From UBA9655 sp964597045 (GTDB taxonomy: Bacteria; Pseudomonadota; Alphaproteobacteria; UBA9655): a stretch of DNA of 64,000 bases. Where the stretch lies: contig CAZQWE010000003.1 of the NCBI GenBank assembly GCA_964597045.1, forward strand, positions 218,985 to 282,984, read 5' to 3'. The translations under genes and the position numbers were made by a program. Below the pieces are notes generated by a model, which saw only the letters and a program-made list of their open reading frames with translations, was not told the origin of the DNA and did not search any database. Numbering within the stretch: the stretch's first letter is position 1; every line of letters starts with the position of its first letter. Of the stretch, positions 41,443 through 49,727 are shown piece by piece.

Positions 41443-42015
41443 TTAAAAATTCCGTTCAATCCTTTTGTCTGGAACAAACCAAATAAGGGAGATGACAATG
41501 AGTATGCCTCCGGCTAACCATGAATACCCAATGAGGGCTAGAGGAATGGCGATAAGATAGGCAAGGACAGAAGCTTTTCCCTTTCTATCTCGGCCTACGG
41601 CCTTGGCGAGGAGTGAGTCCTTCCCATGGAGCTTGATAATCTGTGCTTGAAGAGTCGTATATGCAATGGCGCACATGAGTAGATCAAAGCTGTAAATGGC
41701 AACAGGTAAGGGAGCGAAGTGATTTTCACCCATCCAGCCCGTTGTAAAAGGCATAAGAGATAACCAAAAAAGAAAATGCATGTTACTCCACAAAATTCCT
41801 GCAGAAACATGTTCTGCAGTATGAAGTAAATGATGATGATTATTCCAATAAATGGCTATATTCACGAAACTTAAGACATAACTCAAGAATACGGGTCCAA
41901 GTTTACTGAGTTCAGACCAATTATCACCATGAGGTACTTTCAATTCAAGAACCATGATAGTGATAATAATTGCGATGACTCCGTCGCTAAAAGCTTCTAA
42001 TCTTCCTCTTCCCAT
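41443..42015 (-). CDS. TMEM175-like (DUF1211) potassium-channel family protein
   Basis: A 190-residue integral membrane protein. The N-terminus has RLEAFSDGVIAIIITIMVLELKVP, the R-x3-FSD motif that lines the pore in TMEM175. About six membrane helices are visible overall, one repeat as in bacterial tetrameric TMEM175 channels. Predicted K+-conducting channel of the inner membrane. Starts at 42015; its stop lies 14 bases from the convergent acetyltransferase stop. Confidence 0.9.
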   Translation of the reverse strand: MGRGRLEAFSDGVIAIIITIMVLELKVPHGDNWSELSKLGPVFLSYVLSFVNIAIYWNNHHHLLHTAEHVSAGILWSNMHFLFWLSLMPFTTGWMGENHFAPLPVAIYSFDLLMCAIAYTTLQAQIIKLHGKDSLLAKAVGRDRKGKASVLAYLIAIPLALIGYSWLAGGILIVISLIWFVPDKRIERNF

Positions 42016-42139
42016 ATGTTTTGTCCTAAGCCTCAGATATTTTCAGTATTCATTATAAGATTTAAAATTTTATTTATTTTGTTTAGGATAGTGGGGTATG
42101 TTTTGTAAGTTGGGTACTTTAACTATTGAGGTAAGACAG

Positions 42140-42544
42140 ATGATTCAACGATCCATAACTATTCTTAGCCTTTTTATTCTCTGCATTCAATTTGCTCGTG
42201 GCTGTGAGGATCCTAAAGAAAAATATGAAAATCCTCCTGAGACTCAAAATTATTTATATGAATACCTTAAGGGTGCAGAACTTCAATGTGAGGATGTACA
42301 GGAGGCGGAAATCAGCCATGTTTTAAACGATCTCCTCAATCTTCCTGCAGCTGAACTTAGGAAAAAACGATATAAGAACTATCAAGGTCACCCCGGTAAG
42401 TGGACGGCCCCTTATTTTATTGAAAGGCATTTTGTTCCTGAGGAAATGAAGGGTGTGAATGAAGATACATTTTATGAAGACCTTAAAGATCCGCGTGTGA
42501 AAGAAATTATTAGATCATTGCTGAAACAGTATAAATTGGAATAA
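42140..42544 (+). CDS. Small exported hypothetical protein, 134 residues
   Basis: The signal peptide runs MIQRSITILSLFILCIQFARG (cleavage near residue 21). The mature part is acidic, with two Cys (residues 22 and about 53) that could form a disulphide. It contains a helical stretch EAEISHVLNDLLNLPAAELRKKRYKNYQG and FIERHFVPEEMKGVNEDTFYEDLKDPRVKEIIRSLLKQY at the end. No family is recognised. GAGGTAAG precedes the ATG. It is followed by a Nudix gene after five bases, so the two are probably co-transcribed. Confidence 0.62.
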   Translation: MIQRSITILSLFILCIQFARGCEDPKEKYENPPETQNYLYEYLKGAELQCEDVQEAEISHVLNDLLNLPAAELRKKRYKNYQGHPGKWTAPYFIERHFVPEEMKGVNEDTFYEDLKDPRVKEIIRSLLKQYKLE

Positions 42545-42549
42545 TCATA

Positions 42550-43056
42550 ATGACCCAGACTGCTATTCAATCCACCTTTTATGCAAGTGAACAAAAACGT
42601 TTTAAAGTGAAAATCGGTGTCTTTCTTGTCCTGATACATGAAGGGCAGCTTCTCTGCTTAAGGCGCCATAATACTGGGATTGAGGATGGTCTTTATGTGG
42701 TGCCCATGGGGGGACTTCAGGAAAATGAGACACCTCTTCAGGCTGTGATTCGCGAAGCAGAAGAGGAGGTGGGGGTTCGCATTCGACCAGAAGATATCAG
42801 CCTCGCTCATGTGATGTACCGTAAGCATACCCAAGAGGATGGCTATATATTCTTTCAACAAGATATGTTTTTTAAAGCAGAGAAATTTTCCGGAATGATC
42901 CAGAACTTAGAGCCTCATAAGGCGGATGACGTGAGGTTCTTTAGCTTAAAGAAACTTCCTCCCAAACTTTCTCCTTTTATTGACCAATCGATAAAGTGTA
43001 TCTTGTCGGGTGAGTTTTACTCAGAGTTTGGGTTTAGACAGGATGATTTAACATGA
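42550..43056 (+). CDS. Nudix hydrolase
   Basis: A 168-residue Nudix protein. The box is complete at about residues 56-78: GGLQENETPLQAVIREAEEEVGV fits G-x5-E-x7-REU-x-EE-x-GU. The preceding strand LICLRRHNTG is typical of the ADP-ribose/MutT-like group. The substrate is not predictable. Its stop overlaps the next start by four bases (ATGA), indicating translational coupling to the 121-residue NTF2-like protein. Confidence 0.93.
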   Translation: MTQTAIQSTFYASEQKRFKVKIGVFLVLIHEGQLLCLRRHNTGIEDGLYVVPMGGLQENETPLQAVIREAEEEVGVRIRPEDISLAHVMYRKHTQEDGYIFFQQDMFFKAEKFSGMIQNLEPHKADDVRFFSLKKLPPKLSPFIDQSIKCILSGEFYSEFGFRQDDLT

Positions 43057-43418
43057 AAGCAACAGAACTCGCGAAAAAATATAATGAATTTCAAAGCCAT
43101 GTAGGTGTGTCCAATAATAATGTTGATGAGACCATTTCCACGCTTTTTGCAGATAACTTCAGGAAAATTGTTAATGGGGCAATCCTTGTCAAAAATAGAA
43201 GCGAACTGCAGCTCCAACTTGAATCAATTAAAATCATGGGAGGAAGCTGGGTCATTCATGTAAAAGATGTTGCAGGGCTTGAGGATCCAAACCGCTGCCT
43301 TATCCGGTATCATCTGGTATCAGAGAAGTTAGGTGTATTTGATGTGCTCGCGACCCTTCGTGCTTCAAATAGTCGCATAGAAGAAGTTGACGAGATTTAT
43401 TACATAGTTAATAAATAA
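43053..43418 (+). CDS. NTF2-like hypothetical protein coupled to the Nudix gene
   Basis: A 121-residue protein with an overall order of helix (ATELAKKYNEFQ), loop with DETISTLFADNFRKIVNG, helix NRSELQLQLESIK, and then four strands, consistent with a small NTF2/SnoaL fold. Sequence signatures are weak, so the family call is tentative. It has no signal peptide. The start overlaps the Nudix stop in an ATGA. Confidence 0.62.
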   Translation: MKATELAKKYNEFQSHVGVSNNNVDETISTLFADNFRKIVNGAILVKNRSELQLQLESIKIMGGSWVIHVKDVAGLEDPNRCLIRYHLVSEKLGVFDVLATLRASNSRIEEVDEIYYIVNK

Positions 43419-43451
43419 AATTTTAATAAATATTTATTTAAAATATACTTA

Positions 43452-43481
43452 TTGACTTTCCGTATACAAACAATGTGTAAT
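43452..43481 (+). promoter_or_regulatory. Strong-looking sigma-70 promoter
   Basis: TTGACT at 43452-43457, 18 bases, then TGTAAT at 43476-43481. It would drive the exported Lys-rich protein gene at 43527. Confidence 0.5.
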
Positions 43482-43485
43482 TAAA

Positions 43486-43503
43486 AATCTACTAAAGTAG
43501 ATT
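43486..43503. promoter_or_regulatory. Inverted repeat at the promoter start site
   Basis: AATCTACTAAAGTAGATT: perfect eight-base arms around AA, just after the -10 box at 43476. It could be a repressor site or a 5' hairpin. Its build (8-AA-8) equals that of the operator at 35686, with different bases. Confidence 0.5.
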
Positions 43504-43526
43504 AACACTTACGAAGGAGTAAATTG

Positions 43527-44057
43527 ATGAAAAGGTTATCCTTAATAACAACTTGTGCTGTAGTAGCATTGACTATGACTGGTGTAAACGCCCATAACCC
43601 ATATCTCGATATGGATATGAAGGACCTTAAAACCCGTTATGTCACAACAAAGAGGGAAATTGAAAAGGTTCCAACTGAGGCTGCCATTGCAGAGCATACT
43701 AAAATTAAGTTTACCTTCAAATACAGAAAAGGGATTGAAGGCGGTAAGGAAGTTAAGGCGCTTTTAGCAAACGGAACGGAAGAGCAAATCGACACCTTCT
43801 TAAACAGTCGTATGGTCAATCTTCAAGCTTGGTACCAAAAGGGTAACAAAAAGCGCGATCACGTTAAGAAGGAAACAACTGAAGCGCGTAAGCTAGAAAA
43901 GCTTGCTAAGCGTAAGAAAGAAGAAGCCAGCGTTCAAGCCGCTCTTCAAGGTGATTTAGCCAAAAGAAAAGAATATCTTGCATATCGTGTTGGAAAAACA
44001 GAAGCACGTGCGAAGAGATTTTTGAAGAAGCTTGTTGACATTAAAGCTGATAAGTAA
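43527..44057 (+). CDS. Exported Lys/Glu-rich helical protein
   Basis: A 176-residue protein with a signal peptide (cleavage near VNA, residue 22). The mature part is strongly charged, with long helical stretches rich in Lys, Glu and Ala (VKKETTEARKLEKLAKRKKEEASVQAALQGDLAKRKEYLAYRVGKTEARAKRFLKKL, quoted in part), and looks like a coiled coil. It has no Cys in the mature part. No family is recognised. AAGGAG precedes the ATG, and an in-frame TTG sits directly before it. With its own promoter, inverted repeat and terminator it is an independent and probably well expressed gene. Nucleic-acid or envelope binding by the basic surface is only a guess. Confidence 0.68.
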   Translation: MKRLSLITTCAVVALTMTGVNAHNPYLDMDMKDLKTRYVTTKREIEKVPTEAAIAEHTKIKFTFKYRKGIEGGKEVKALLANGTEEQIDTFLNSRMVNLQAWYQKGNKKRDHVKKETTEARKLEKLAKRKKEEASVQAALQGDLAKRKEYLAYRVGKTEARAKRFLKKLVDIKADK

Positions 44058-44081
44058 GTTCATTCTGAACTTATTTAAAGA

Positions 44082-44114
44082 AACGCCTCAGGTTTCCCCT
44101 GGGGCGTTTTCTAT
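44082..44114 (+). terminator. Rho-independent terminator
   Basis: AACGCCTCAGG and CCTGGGGCGTT pair (one G-T) around a short TTTCC loop, followed by a T-run. It terminates the exported Lys-rich gene. Confidence 0.8.
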
Positions 44115-44701
44115 TTGTTTGAACTTCTCGATTCTATTGCTGAATTCGCCATTTTGACCAAGTCATCTTGGGTGGCTGTGGCCCAGCTAAGAGTATAAAG
44201 AACGCCTTTATATTCCCATTGGATTTTGGGATCAACAGATGTTGCAGCCTCAAACGCAGGCGTAAAATATCCCTTGATATTGTTGTTCAGGCTAACAGTT
44301 GTCTTGGGTATATCAAACAATGTCATTTGATCATTAACGTATTTAACCCCTTGATCTGTTTCTATTTTTTCATTTTCTCTCGCCCTCATATAACCAAGTG
44401 TGCAGACGTGCGCATTACAGCCTGGGGTATAACCAATCGTGATAAAATACTCATTTTTTGGAGAAGCATTATCTTGCATCGTACTTGCAAAATAGAGCTT
44501 TCCTTCCTCAACTTTGATAACAGTTGGTACCAAGACAGGAATTTTTACAAAGTCTTTTACCTCTTTAACAATTTCAGTTAGGTTATAAATAGGCCACGTT
44601 TTCAGGCTGATTTCGTGAGTTGTTGAGATAAGACTTTCTTGTTTCGCACAGCATATATTTCCATAAATAAGCATTGGTACGATTAAGAGTATTTTATTCA
44701 T
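44111..44701 (-). CDS. Exported hypothetical protein, 196 residues
   Basis: The signal peptide runs MNKILLIVPMLIYGNICCA (cleavage near residue 19; the Cys pair at 17-18 is not a good lipobox). The mature part has a strand-rich middle and one Cys-x3-Cys (CNAHVC, residues about 96-101). No known family is recognised. Its stop lies at the end of the rightward terminator at 44082. Confidence 0.62.
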   Translation of the reverse strand: MNKILLIVPMLIYGNICCAKQESLISTTHEISLKTWPIYNLTEIVKEVKDFVKIPVLVPTVIKVEEGKLYFASTMQDNASPKNEYFITIGYTPGCNAHVCTLGYMRARENEKIETDQGVKYVNDQMTLFDIPKTTVSLNNNIKGYFTPAFEAATSVDPKIQWEYKGVLYTLSWATATQDDLVKMANSAIESRSSNK

Positions 44702-44767
44702 CTTTTCCCATCGATCATTAAAAGTTTCTTTGAATTATACACATTTAACGAAAGGAAGAAAAGCACA

Positions 44768-46825
44768 TTGAAATTTCAATATCTTAGTGATTCATTCTTC
44801 AATGACTTTGATCGGTGGCCCCTTTGGCTTCCTGTCTTGTTTGGTGTTGGAATCTCCATATACTTTTCTCTCCCTTTTGAGCCATCGACTTATTGGGGAT
44901 ATGCAGGCTTTTTGTTCTTCATAATAACACTTGTTTTTGCAAGGCTTAAGGTTGTTCGATTACTGCTCTTGGGCTTAGGGTTTATTGCCTTGGGATTTTC
45001 TGTGTCACAATACAGAGCACATTCATTAAATACACAAATGCTTCACTATCCTTTAAAACCCCTTCTTCTCGAAGGTGTTGTGAGTCAAGTTGAGCATAAA
45101 CCGACGAAAGCAGGGGATTTCTATCAAAGACTCATCCTCACAGATTTAAAAGCTCAAACGCCTGAATCCTTACCAGGTAAGGTACGATTGACACTCAAGG
45201 GCAAAAAAGAAAGATTGTGGCCAGGTCAAATCATACGCATCAGAGCGAAGCTAACACCCATATCAGAACCCACCTTACCCCGGGGGTTTGATTTTCGAAG
45301 ACAAGCCTATTTTAATGGTATAGGTGCGACAGGCTTTGCTCTTTCATCCCCAGAAATTATTGGTGAAACGAGGACTTGGGGTTTAGCCCTTGAGAGGCGA
45401 CGGGAAGAGATTACAGCTTATTTCCTAGATCATTTGCCACCTCCCAAAGGCGCGATTGCTGCCGCTCTCATTACGGGCGATAAAGCTGGCATTCCGGAGG
45501 ATATTCGGAATGTGTTTATTAACTCGGGCCTTGCCCATATTTTGGCAATTTCAGGCCTTCATTTATCGATTATTGCGGGTCTTGTTTTCTTAATCATCAG
45601 ACGGGGGATTGCTCTCATTCCGACTCTTTGTCTTTACTATAACAGCAAGAAGATTGCAGCCGTGGGTACAATTTTCATGACTCTCCTCTATTTAATTCTT
45701 TCAGGATTTGGCATCCCCGCTCAGCGCGCTTTTATTATGATTTCGCTTGTGATGGGAGCGGTTCTGATCAATAGATCGGCTCTTTCTCTCAGAACAGTTG
45801 CATTTGCTGCATTTCTGATACTGCTTGTGACGCCTGAAGCACTACTCAGTCCTAGTTTTCAACTTTCCTTTGCGGCTGTTGTTGCGCTCATTACAGGATA
45901 TGAGGCATGGAAAAATCCTCTAGCCCATTATATCACAAAAGGAGGGTATATTCGTAAGTTCATTGTATATAGTGGAGGACTTGCTTTTACCTCATTTCTT
46001 GCAACCCTTGCCACATTACCGTTTACAATTGTTCTTTTTCACCGGTTTAGTCTTCATGCTGTTGAAGCCAATCTTTTAGCTGTACCCCTGACAAGTATGA
46101 TTATTATGCCGTCAGCTTTACTAACTTGCTTGCTTTCTCCTCTAGGGTGGGGAACGTATCCTCTTAAGGTATTCGATACCTCTTTGGATGGGCTTATAGC
46201 CATTGCTGAAGGTGTTTCATCTTGGACAGGGTCTCAAATATGGATCGCAAGTCCACCCGTTCTTTCCTTTCTTCTCCTCTTAGGAGGAGGTTTATGGATA
46301 AGCCTTTGGTTGGGAAATTGGCGAAGATGGGGACTCCTCCCCTTGATAATAGGGTTATTGCTCATGTTCTCAGGGACCCCGCCTGATCTTTTGATTGATG
46401 GGGGGGCGAAACTTGTTGGTTTATATCAAGACGGACTTCTTTATGTGAGTTCAAATCGTAAGGGAAAGTTTACGGCAGAATCCTGGAAGCAGGCCTTAGC
46501 GGCTGATTCATTAAAGCCTCTTACTTGTGATGGAATGGGGTGTTATGCACATACGCAAGAGAGAGCTGTTATTATTACAGAAAATCAGAATGCGCAAAAA
46601 TGTATTCCAGGGGCAATTTTGATTCATCTTGAACCAACTCAAACCCCTTGTAAGGAAGCTTACCTTGTCCTTGATAAGTATGATCTGTGGAAGGAGGGAA
46701 GTCATGCGATATGGATAACAAAGGACGGTTATAAGATTGAAAGGGGCCGTCATATTCAGGGTCAGAGGCCTTGGACATGCCAGGCAATCCCACGTAAAAA
46801 CAGACCTGAATTTAGTCTTCACTAA
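44768..46825 (+). CDS. comEC: ComEC/Rec2 DNA-uptake channel protein
   Basis: A 685-residue inner-membrane protein. The N-terminus has three hydrophobic segments followed by a DUF4131-like OB region (GVVSQVEHKPTKAGDFYQRL). The central Competence domain (about 215-500) carries GLAHILAISGLHLSIIAGLVF and SPSFQLSFAAV, both diagnostic. The C-terminal part is short and lacks the metallo-beta-lactamase HxHxDH motif, as in many alphaproteobacterial members. The start is a TTG at 44768 with GGAAG about nine bases upstream. It should carry single-stranded DNA across the inner membrane in natural transformation; comF follows 3.7 kb later. Confidence 0.92.
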   Translation: MKFQYLSDSFFNDFDRWPLWLPVLFGVGISIYFSLPFEPSTYWGYAGFLFFIITLVFARLKVVRLLLLGLGFIALGFSVSQYRAHSLNTQMLHYPLKPLLLEGVVSQVEHKPTKAGDFYQRLILTDLKAQTPESLPGKVRLTLKGKKERLWPGQIIRIRAKLTPISEPTLPRGFDFRRQAYFNGIGATGFALSSPEIIGETRTWGLALERRREEITAYFLDHLPPPKGAIAAALITGDKAGIPEDIRNVFINSGLAHILAISGLHLSIIAGLVFLIIRRGIALIPTLCLYYNSKKIAAVGTIFMTLLYLILSGFGIPAQRAFIMISLVMGAVLINRSALSLRTVAFAAFLILLVTPEALLSPSFQLSFAAVVALITGYEAWKNPLAHYITKGGYIRKFIVYSGGLAFTSFLATLATLPFTIVLFHRFSLHAVEANLLAVPLTSMIIMPSALLTCLLSPLGWGTYPLKVFDTSLDGLIAIAEGVSSWTGSQIWIASPPVLSFLLLLGGGLWISLWLGNWRRWGLLPLIIGLLLMFSGTPPDLLIDGGAKLVGLYQDGLLYVSSNRKGKFTAESWKQALAADSLKPLTCDGMGCYAHTQERAVIITENQNAQKCIPGAILIHLEPTQTPCKEAYLVLDKYDLWKEGSHAIWITKDGYKIERGRHIQGQRPWTCQAIPRKNRPEFSLH

Positions 46826-46947
46826 GAGAAGATTATATAGTTGAAAAAAATCACAAAAAAAATTTAGTTTATGATATGCGAAATAAACATACCTGAGATG
46901 CAAAAATTATGCTGGTTTAAATAAAGGGGGTCAATTATATATAGAAC
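46826..46947. other. AT-rich spacer upstream of the candidate small RNA
   Basis: No gene. A TATATA at 46938-46943 (within TTATATATAG) could act as the -10 box of the small RNA, but I see no convincing -35 box. Confidence 0.35.
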
Positions 46948-47118
46948 ATCAGCTCAGGAAACACCTCCCTGTACCTGGGCTGAGTTATCTTTCTAGGCGC
47001 GATGCCTAGAGGAAGGGTCTACGGACCCGGGGGTCGACAATGTCGATCCTACGTCTCCCAGACGTGAAGCCTCCCTGTTAAACTTGGCCGGGTTTTTAAC
47101 CCGGCTCTTTTTTTTTCT
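46948..47118 (+). ncRNA. Candidate multi-hairpin small RNA with CCTCCC loops
   Basis: About 170 bases with no open frame but six compact hairpins in a row. They are CAGCTCAGG/CCTGGGCTG (46950-46983), CTAGGC/GCCTAG, GGGTC-TACG-GACCC, TCGAC/GTCGA, ACGTCT/AGACGT, and a perfect terminator GCCGGGTT/AACCCGGC with T-run. CCTCCC, which is complementary to Shine-Dalgarno sequences, occurs in the first loop (46964-46969) and again unpaired at 47070-47075; TCTCCC is in the fifth loop. Such anti-SD loops are a feature of several alphaproteobacterial regulatory RNA families. It is intergenic between comEC and a convergent secretin gene. It could also be a structured 3' UTR of comEC. No known family (6S, SRP, tmRNA) matches by eye. 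Confidence 0.6.
47086..47118 (+). terminator. Strong rho-independent terminator of the small RNA
   Basis: GCCGGGTT (47087-47094) pairs perfectly with AACCCGGC (47098-47105), loop TTT, followed by TC and nine or more Ts. Confidence 0.9.
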
Positions 47119-47231
47119 TCACTTTTTAGTAAATATAAGGTCCTGACCGACGTCAACGAACTCGTTGCTCGTTTTCTTTATCAAAGTTTAGTTCGTGCCT
47201 TTTCTACAACAGTCTTCTTGAACGGTTGTTT

Positions 47232-49265
47232 CTAGAAATACACGAAACTAAACAGTTCACCTAACTTATCAGCAAAAGGAACTTCCCAACCAAAGCTAGG
47301 TGGAAGGACGTCTCCCGTTCTGAATTCGTAATAAGTAACTGGATCTTGTGAGAACATATGGATCACAGGACTTAAGTTAACGTGAGCCCCGAACCAATCA
47401 GGATGACGATTTGCGAGCTCTTCAAGGTTAGGCCGAACTTTTCCTCTAGCAAGATCCCGATCAACAGCATTCTTAATCATATCTGGTGAACGAGGTGTGA
47501 TGAGCAGCATGACTGATCTTCTGAGACTTCTTGTGCTTTCATTCGCAAAGAAGTATTGGACAACAGGAATATCTTGAAGTCCTGGGAATCCATCCTGTGA
47601 AGAGATGTCTGCGTTTACATACAAGCCACCCAGTAAGAGGGTCTCACCAAGTCTCATTTTTGCATGGGTTTCCAATTGGGTTAATGAAGTTTCCAGACCG
47701 TTCGTGAGGACAATCGTGGTTGTTGTTGGAATGCTTCCCTCAACACGAACATCAAGTTCAACATCATCACCCTCAATAAGAGTCGGTGTGATGTCAACTT
47801 GTAAACCAATATTAAACTTTAACATGTTACCGCCATATTGGCCTGCTAAACCTTGAACTAACTGGTCTCCCGAAAAGAAAGACGTTTTTTTGTTCAAGAA
47901 AGTCATTAAAGTGGGGCGGCTAACGACTTGAGTTCTAAGATTGACAGCATTAGCAATGTTAAGGCTGTATGTTAAACCAGCCCACGTCATTCCCCCAATA
48001 AAAACTTTTCCAGCCATAGAGCCAGCATTGCTCAAGATCGAAACGTTAGAAGGCGTAATAAAACTTGAAGGTGCTTGGCCTGCGGGAAGGTTGACATTGG
48101 ATTGAAATCCTTGAGCCGCACTGTCAGTAAAGCTGCTCGTTCCAGCACCTCTTTGAGGTGTATTGACACCCGTTCCTCTCATATAATTTCTAAATTTGGT
48201 GATGCCGCCTGGCGTAAGAGTAACAGAAAGGTTTTCCATTATATTATTCCCTTTTGAGGTTCGGGCATCTTCAAGAATGGTTAATAAGTAACAATCAACG
48301 ATAACTTGCGGATGTCTAAACTTCCAGCCATGACCGTATTTTGGTTTCGCTTCACCATCTTCGGTTATCTCTGCAGCACCTTTTGCTTTTGTCTCTGCAA
48401 ATGAGTCTCCACCAGCAGAGGGAGCCCCACTTTCTTTAGGTTTTCCAATAGACGGTTGAGAGGACGGCATTTTTTGACCAGAGTCCGCAGAGGCAGCTGG
48501 TGAGGGTGTGGAAGTCGGATCAGTTGCGGCCGCTAAGTTAATTCTGCCGCTTTTGTAAAGTTCAACCCAATCATTATATCGGGAGGTTAATTTATTTAAT
48601 TCTGGATCATTTCCTGCCTGTTTCTCGAACGCTGCAAGATGTTGCTTCGCTTTTGGGAAATCTCCTAGGGCAGCATGTATTATTGCTGCTGATCGGTTAA
48701 TGAGAGCATCATCAGGTTTCAATTGATGAGCTTTATCAATGGCAACAAGTGCAGTTCCGATATCGTGGGAATAATAAGATGCTGCTGCGAGTTCTTGTAA
48801 TAAATTGACATCATTAGGTTTAACCAACAAAGCATTTGCGAAATTTTCTTGAGCATCGTCAAACTTGCTAGCTTTATAATTAATCTTTCCCAGTTGTGTA
48901 ATGGCAAATACGTTTGAAGGGTCAATATTAATAGCGTTTTGATATCCCACTGCTGCAAGTTCAACTCCTGCAGCGTCTCCTCGTTCAGCTAATTTTTCAT
49001 AAGTTAAACCATTGAGAATATGAAAAACAAGGCTCTTAGGCTGAGATTGAAGGGCCATATTGATGAATTTAGAAGCCTCAACATATTTTTCTTCTTTAAG
49101 GAGCTGGAAAGCATGGGCGACTGGGGGAGGGACTTCCTTGTTACTATTCAAAAAAGCCATAGGTTTTTTTATGTTCATTTTATTTTCAGGATTTGTGGTT
49201 TCACATCCCACTAGACCAAGAGTAACAAATGATAGGATCCCAACTGATAGTTTTTTCTTAAACAC
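47232..49265 (-). CDS. Lipoprotein with TPR repeats fused to a secretin domain
   Basis: A 677-residue protein. It opens with a lipobox signal (LGLVGC, Cys near 21). Then come about four to five TPR repeats (about 50-245: for example AITQLGKINYKASKFDDAQENFANALLVKPN), a Pro/Ser/Ala-rich linker (about 250-310), and a C-terminal secretin-type domain (about 310-620). The latter holds the GLQVDITPTLIEGDDVELDVRVEGSIP and QTLLLGGLY-like blocks and the LRRSVMLLITPR closing strand. Secretins form outer-membrane rings in type II/III secretion and pilus systems. No other gene of such a system is nearby. The GTG start at 49265 has GGGAG seven bases upstream; the ATG at 49286 has none. Confidence 0.86.
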   Translation of the reverse strand: MFKKKLSVGILSFVTLGLVGCETTNPENKMNIKKPMAFLNSNKEVPPPVAHAFQLLKEEKYVEASKFINMALQSQPKSLVFHILNGLTYEKLAERGDAAGVELAAVGYQNAINIDPSNVFAITQLGKINYKASKFDDAQENFANALLVKPNDVNLLQELAAASYYSHDIGTALVAIDKAHQLKPDDALINRSAAIIHAALGDFPKAKQHLAAFEKQAGNDPELNKLTSRYNDWVELYKSGRINLAAATDPTSTPSPAASADSGQKMPSSQPSIGKPKESGAPSAGGDSFAETKAKGAAEITEDGEAKPKYGHGWKFRHPQVIVDCYLLTILEDARTSKGNNIMENLSVTLTPGGITKFRNYMRGTGVNTPQRGAGTSSFTDSAAQGFQSNVNLPAGQAPSSFITPSNVSILSNAGSMAGKVFIGGMTWAGLTYSLNIANAVNLRTQVVSRPTLMTFLNKKTSFFSGDQLVQGLAGQYGGNMLKFNIGLQVDITPTLIEGDDVELDVRVEGSIPTTTTIVLTNGLETSLTQLETHAKMRLGETLLLGGLYVNADISSQDGFPGLQDIPVVQYFFANESTRSLRRSVMLLITPRSPDMIKNAVDRDLARGKVRPNLEELANRHPDWFGAHVNLSPVIHMFSQDPVTYYEFRTGDVLPPSFGWEVPFADKLGELFSFVYF

Positions 49266-49415
49266 TTTATATCTCCCGGTTAGCATAAATTTTAAAAGAA
49301 TTTTAATTGTTTTTTAACAAATGTAAACCATGAAGGAAAGCCTTTTATAAATTTAAATAGCACCTTAGAATTTATCTCGGTATAATGCTCAGAAAAAACG
49401 GAAGACTTTAGGACT

Positions 49416-49727
49416 ATGGATATTCTTTTCTTGCCTATTTTGGATGTAATGATTGCAGTGCTTGCTATCTATAAATGGATAATCATCGCAAGTGTTGTTA
49501 TGTTTTGGCTTATTAATTTCAATGTCATCAATAGAACAAGCAATGCTGTTGTCATGATAATGGATTTTTTATATCGAGCAACGGAGCCGCTTTATTCAAA
49601 AATAAGACAGATCCTTCCAAATACAGGTTCATTTGATTTATCTCCTTTGGTTCTCTTTATCGTTGTATGGCTTATTCAAGCTATGCTCAGTCGACTAGTC
49701 ATAAAGATTATGGTGAGCGGTGTCTAA
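49416..49727 (+). CDS. YggT-family membrane protein
   Basis: A 103-residue protein with two hydrophobic segments. It has the YggT signature spacing (YKWIIIASVVMFWLINFNVIN and TEPLYSKIRQILPNTGSFDLSPLVLFIVVWLIQ). The Pro-rich PxxxxxDxSPxxxF block is diagnostic. Members occur near cell-division or pyrroline-5-carboxylate reductase genes; function not firmly known. A TATAAT lies at 49381-49386. It overlaps folD by eight bases. Confidence 0.9.
   Translation: MDILFLPILDVMIAVLAIYKWIIIASVVMFWLINFNVINRTSNAVVMIMDFLYRATEPLYSKIRQILPNTGSFDLSPLVLFIVVWLIQAMLSRLVIKIMVSGV

Noticed and set aside
46948..47118. Identification of the hairpin RNA as 6S, SRP RNA or tmRNA
   Set aside because: It has no long rod with central bubble, no SRP tetraloop-helix signature and no tRNA-like ends.
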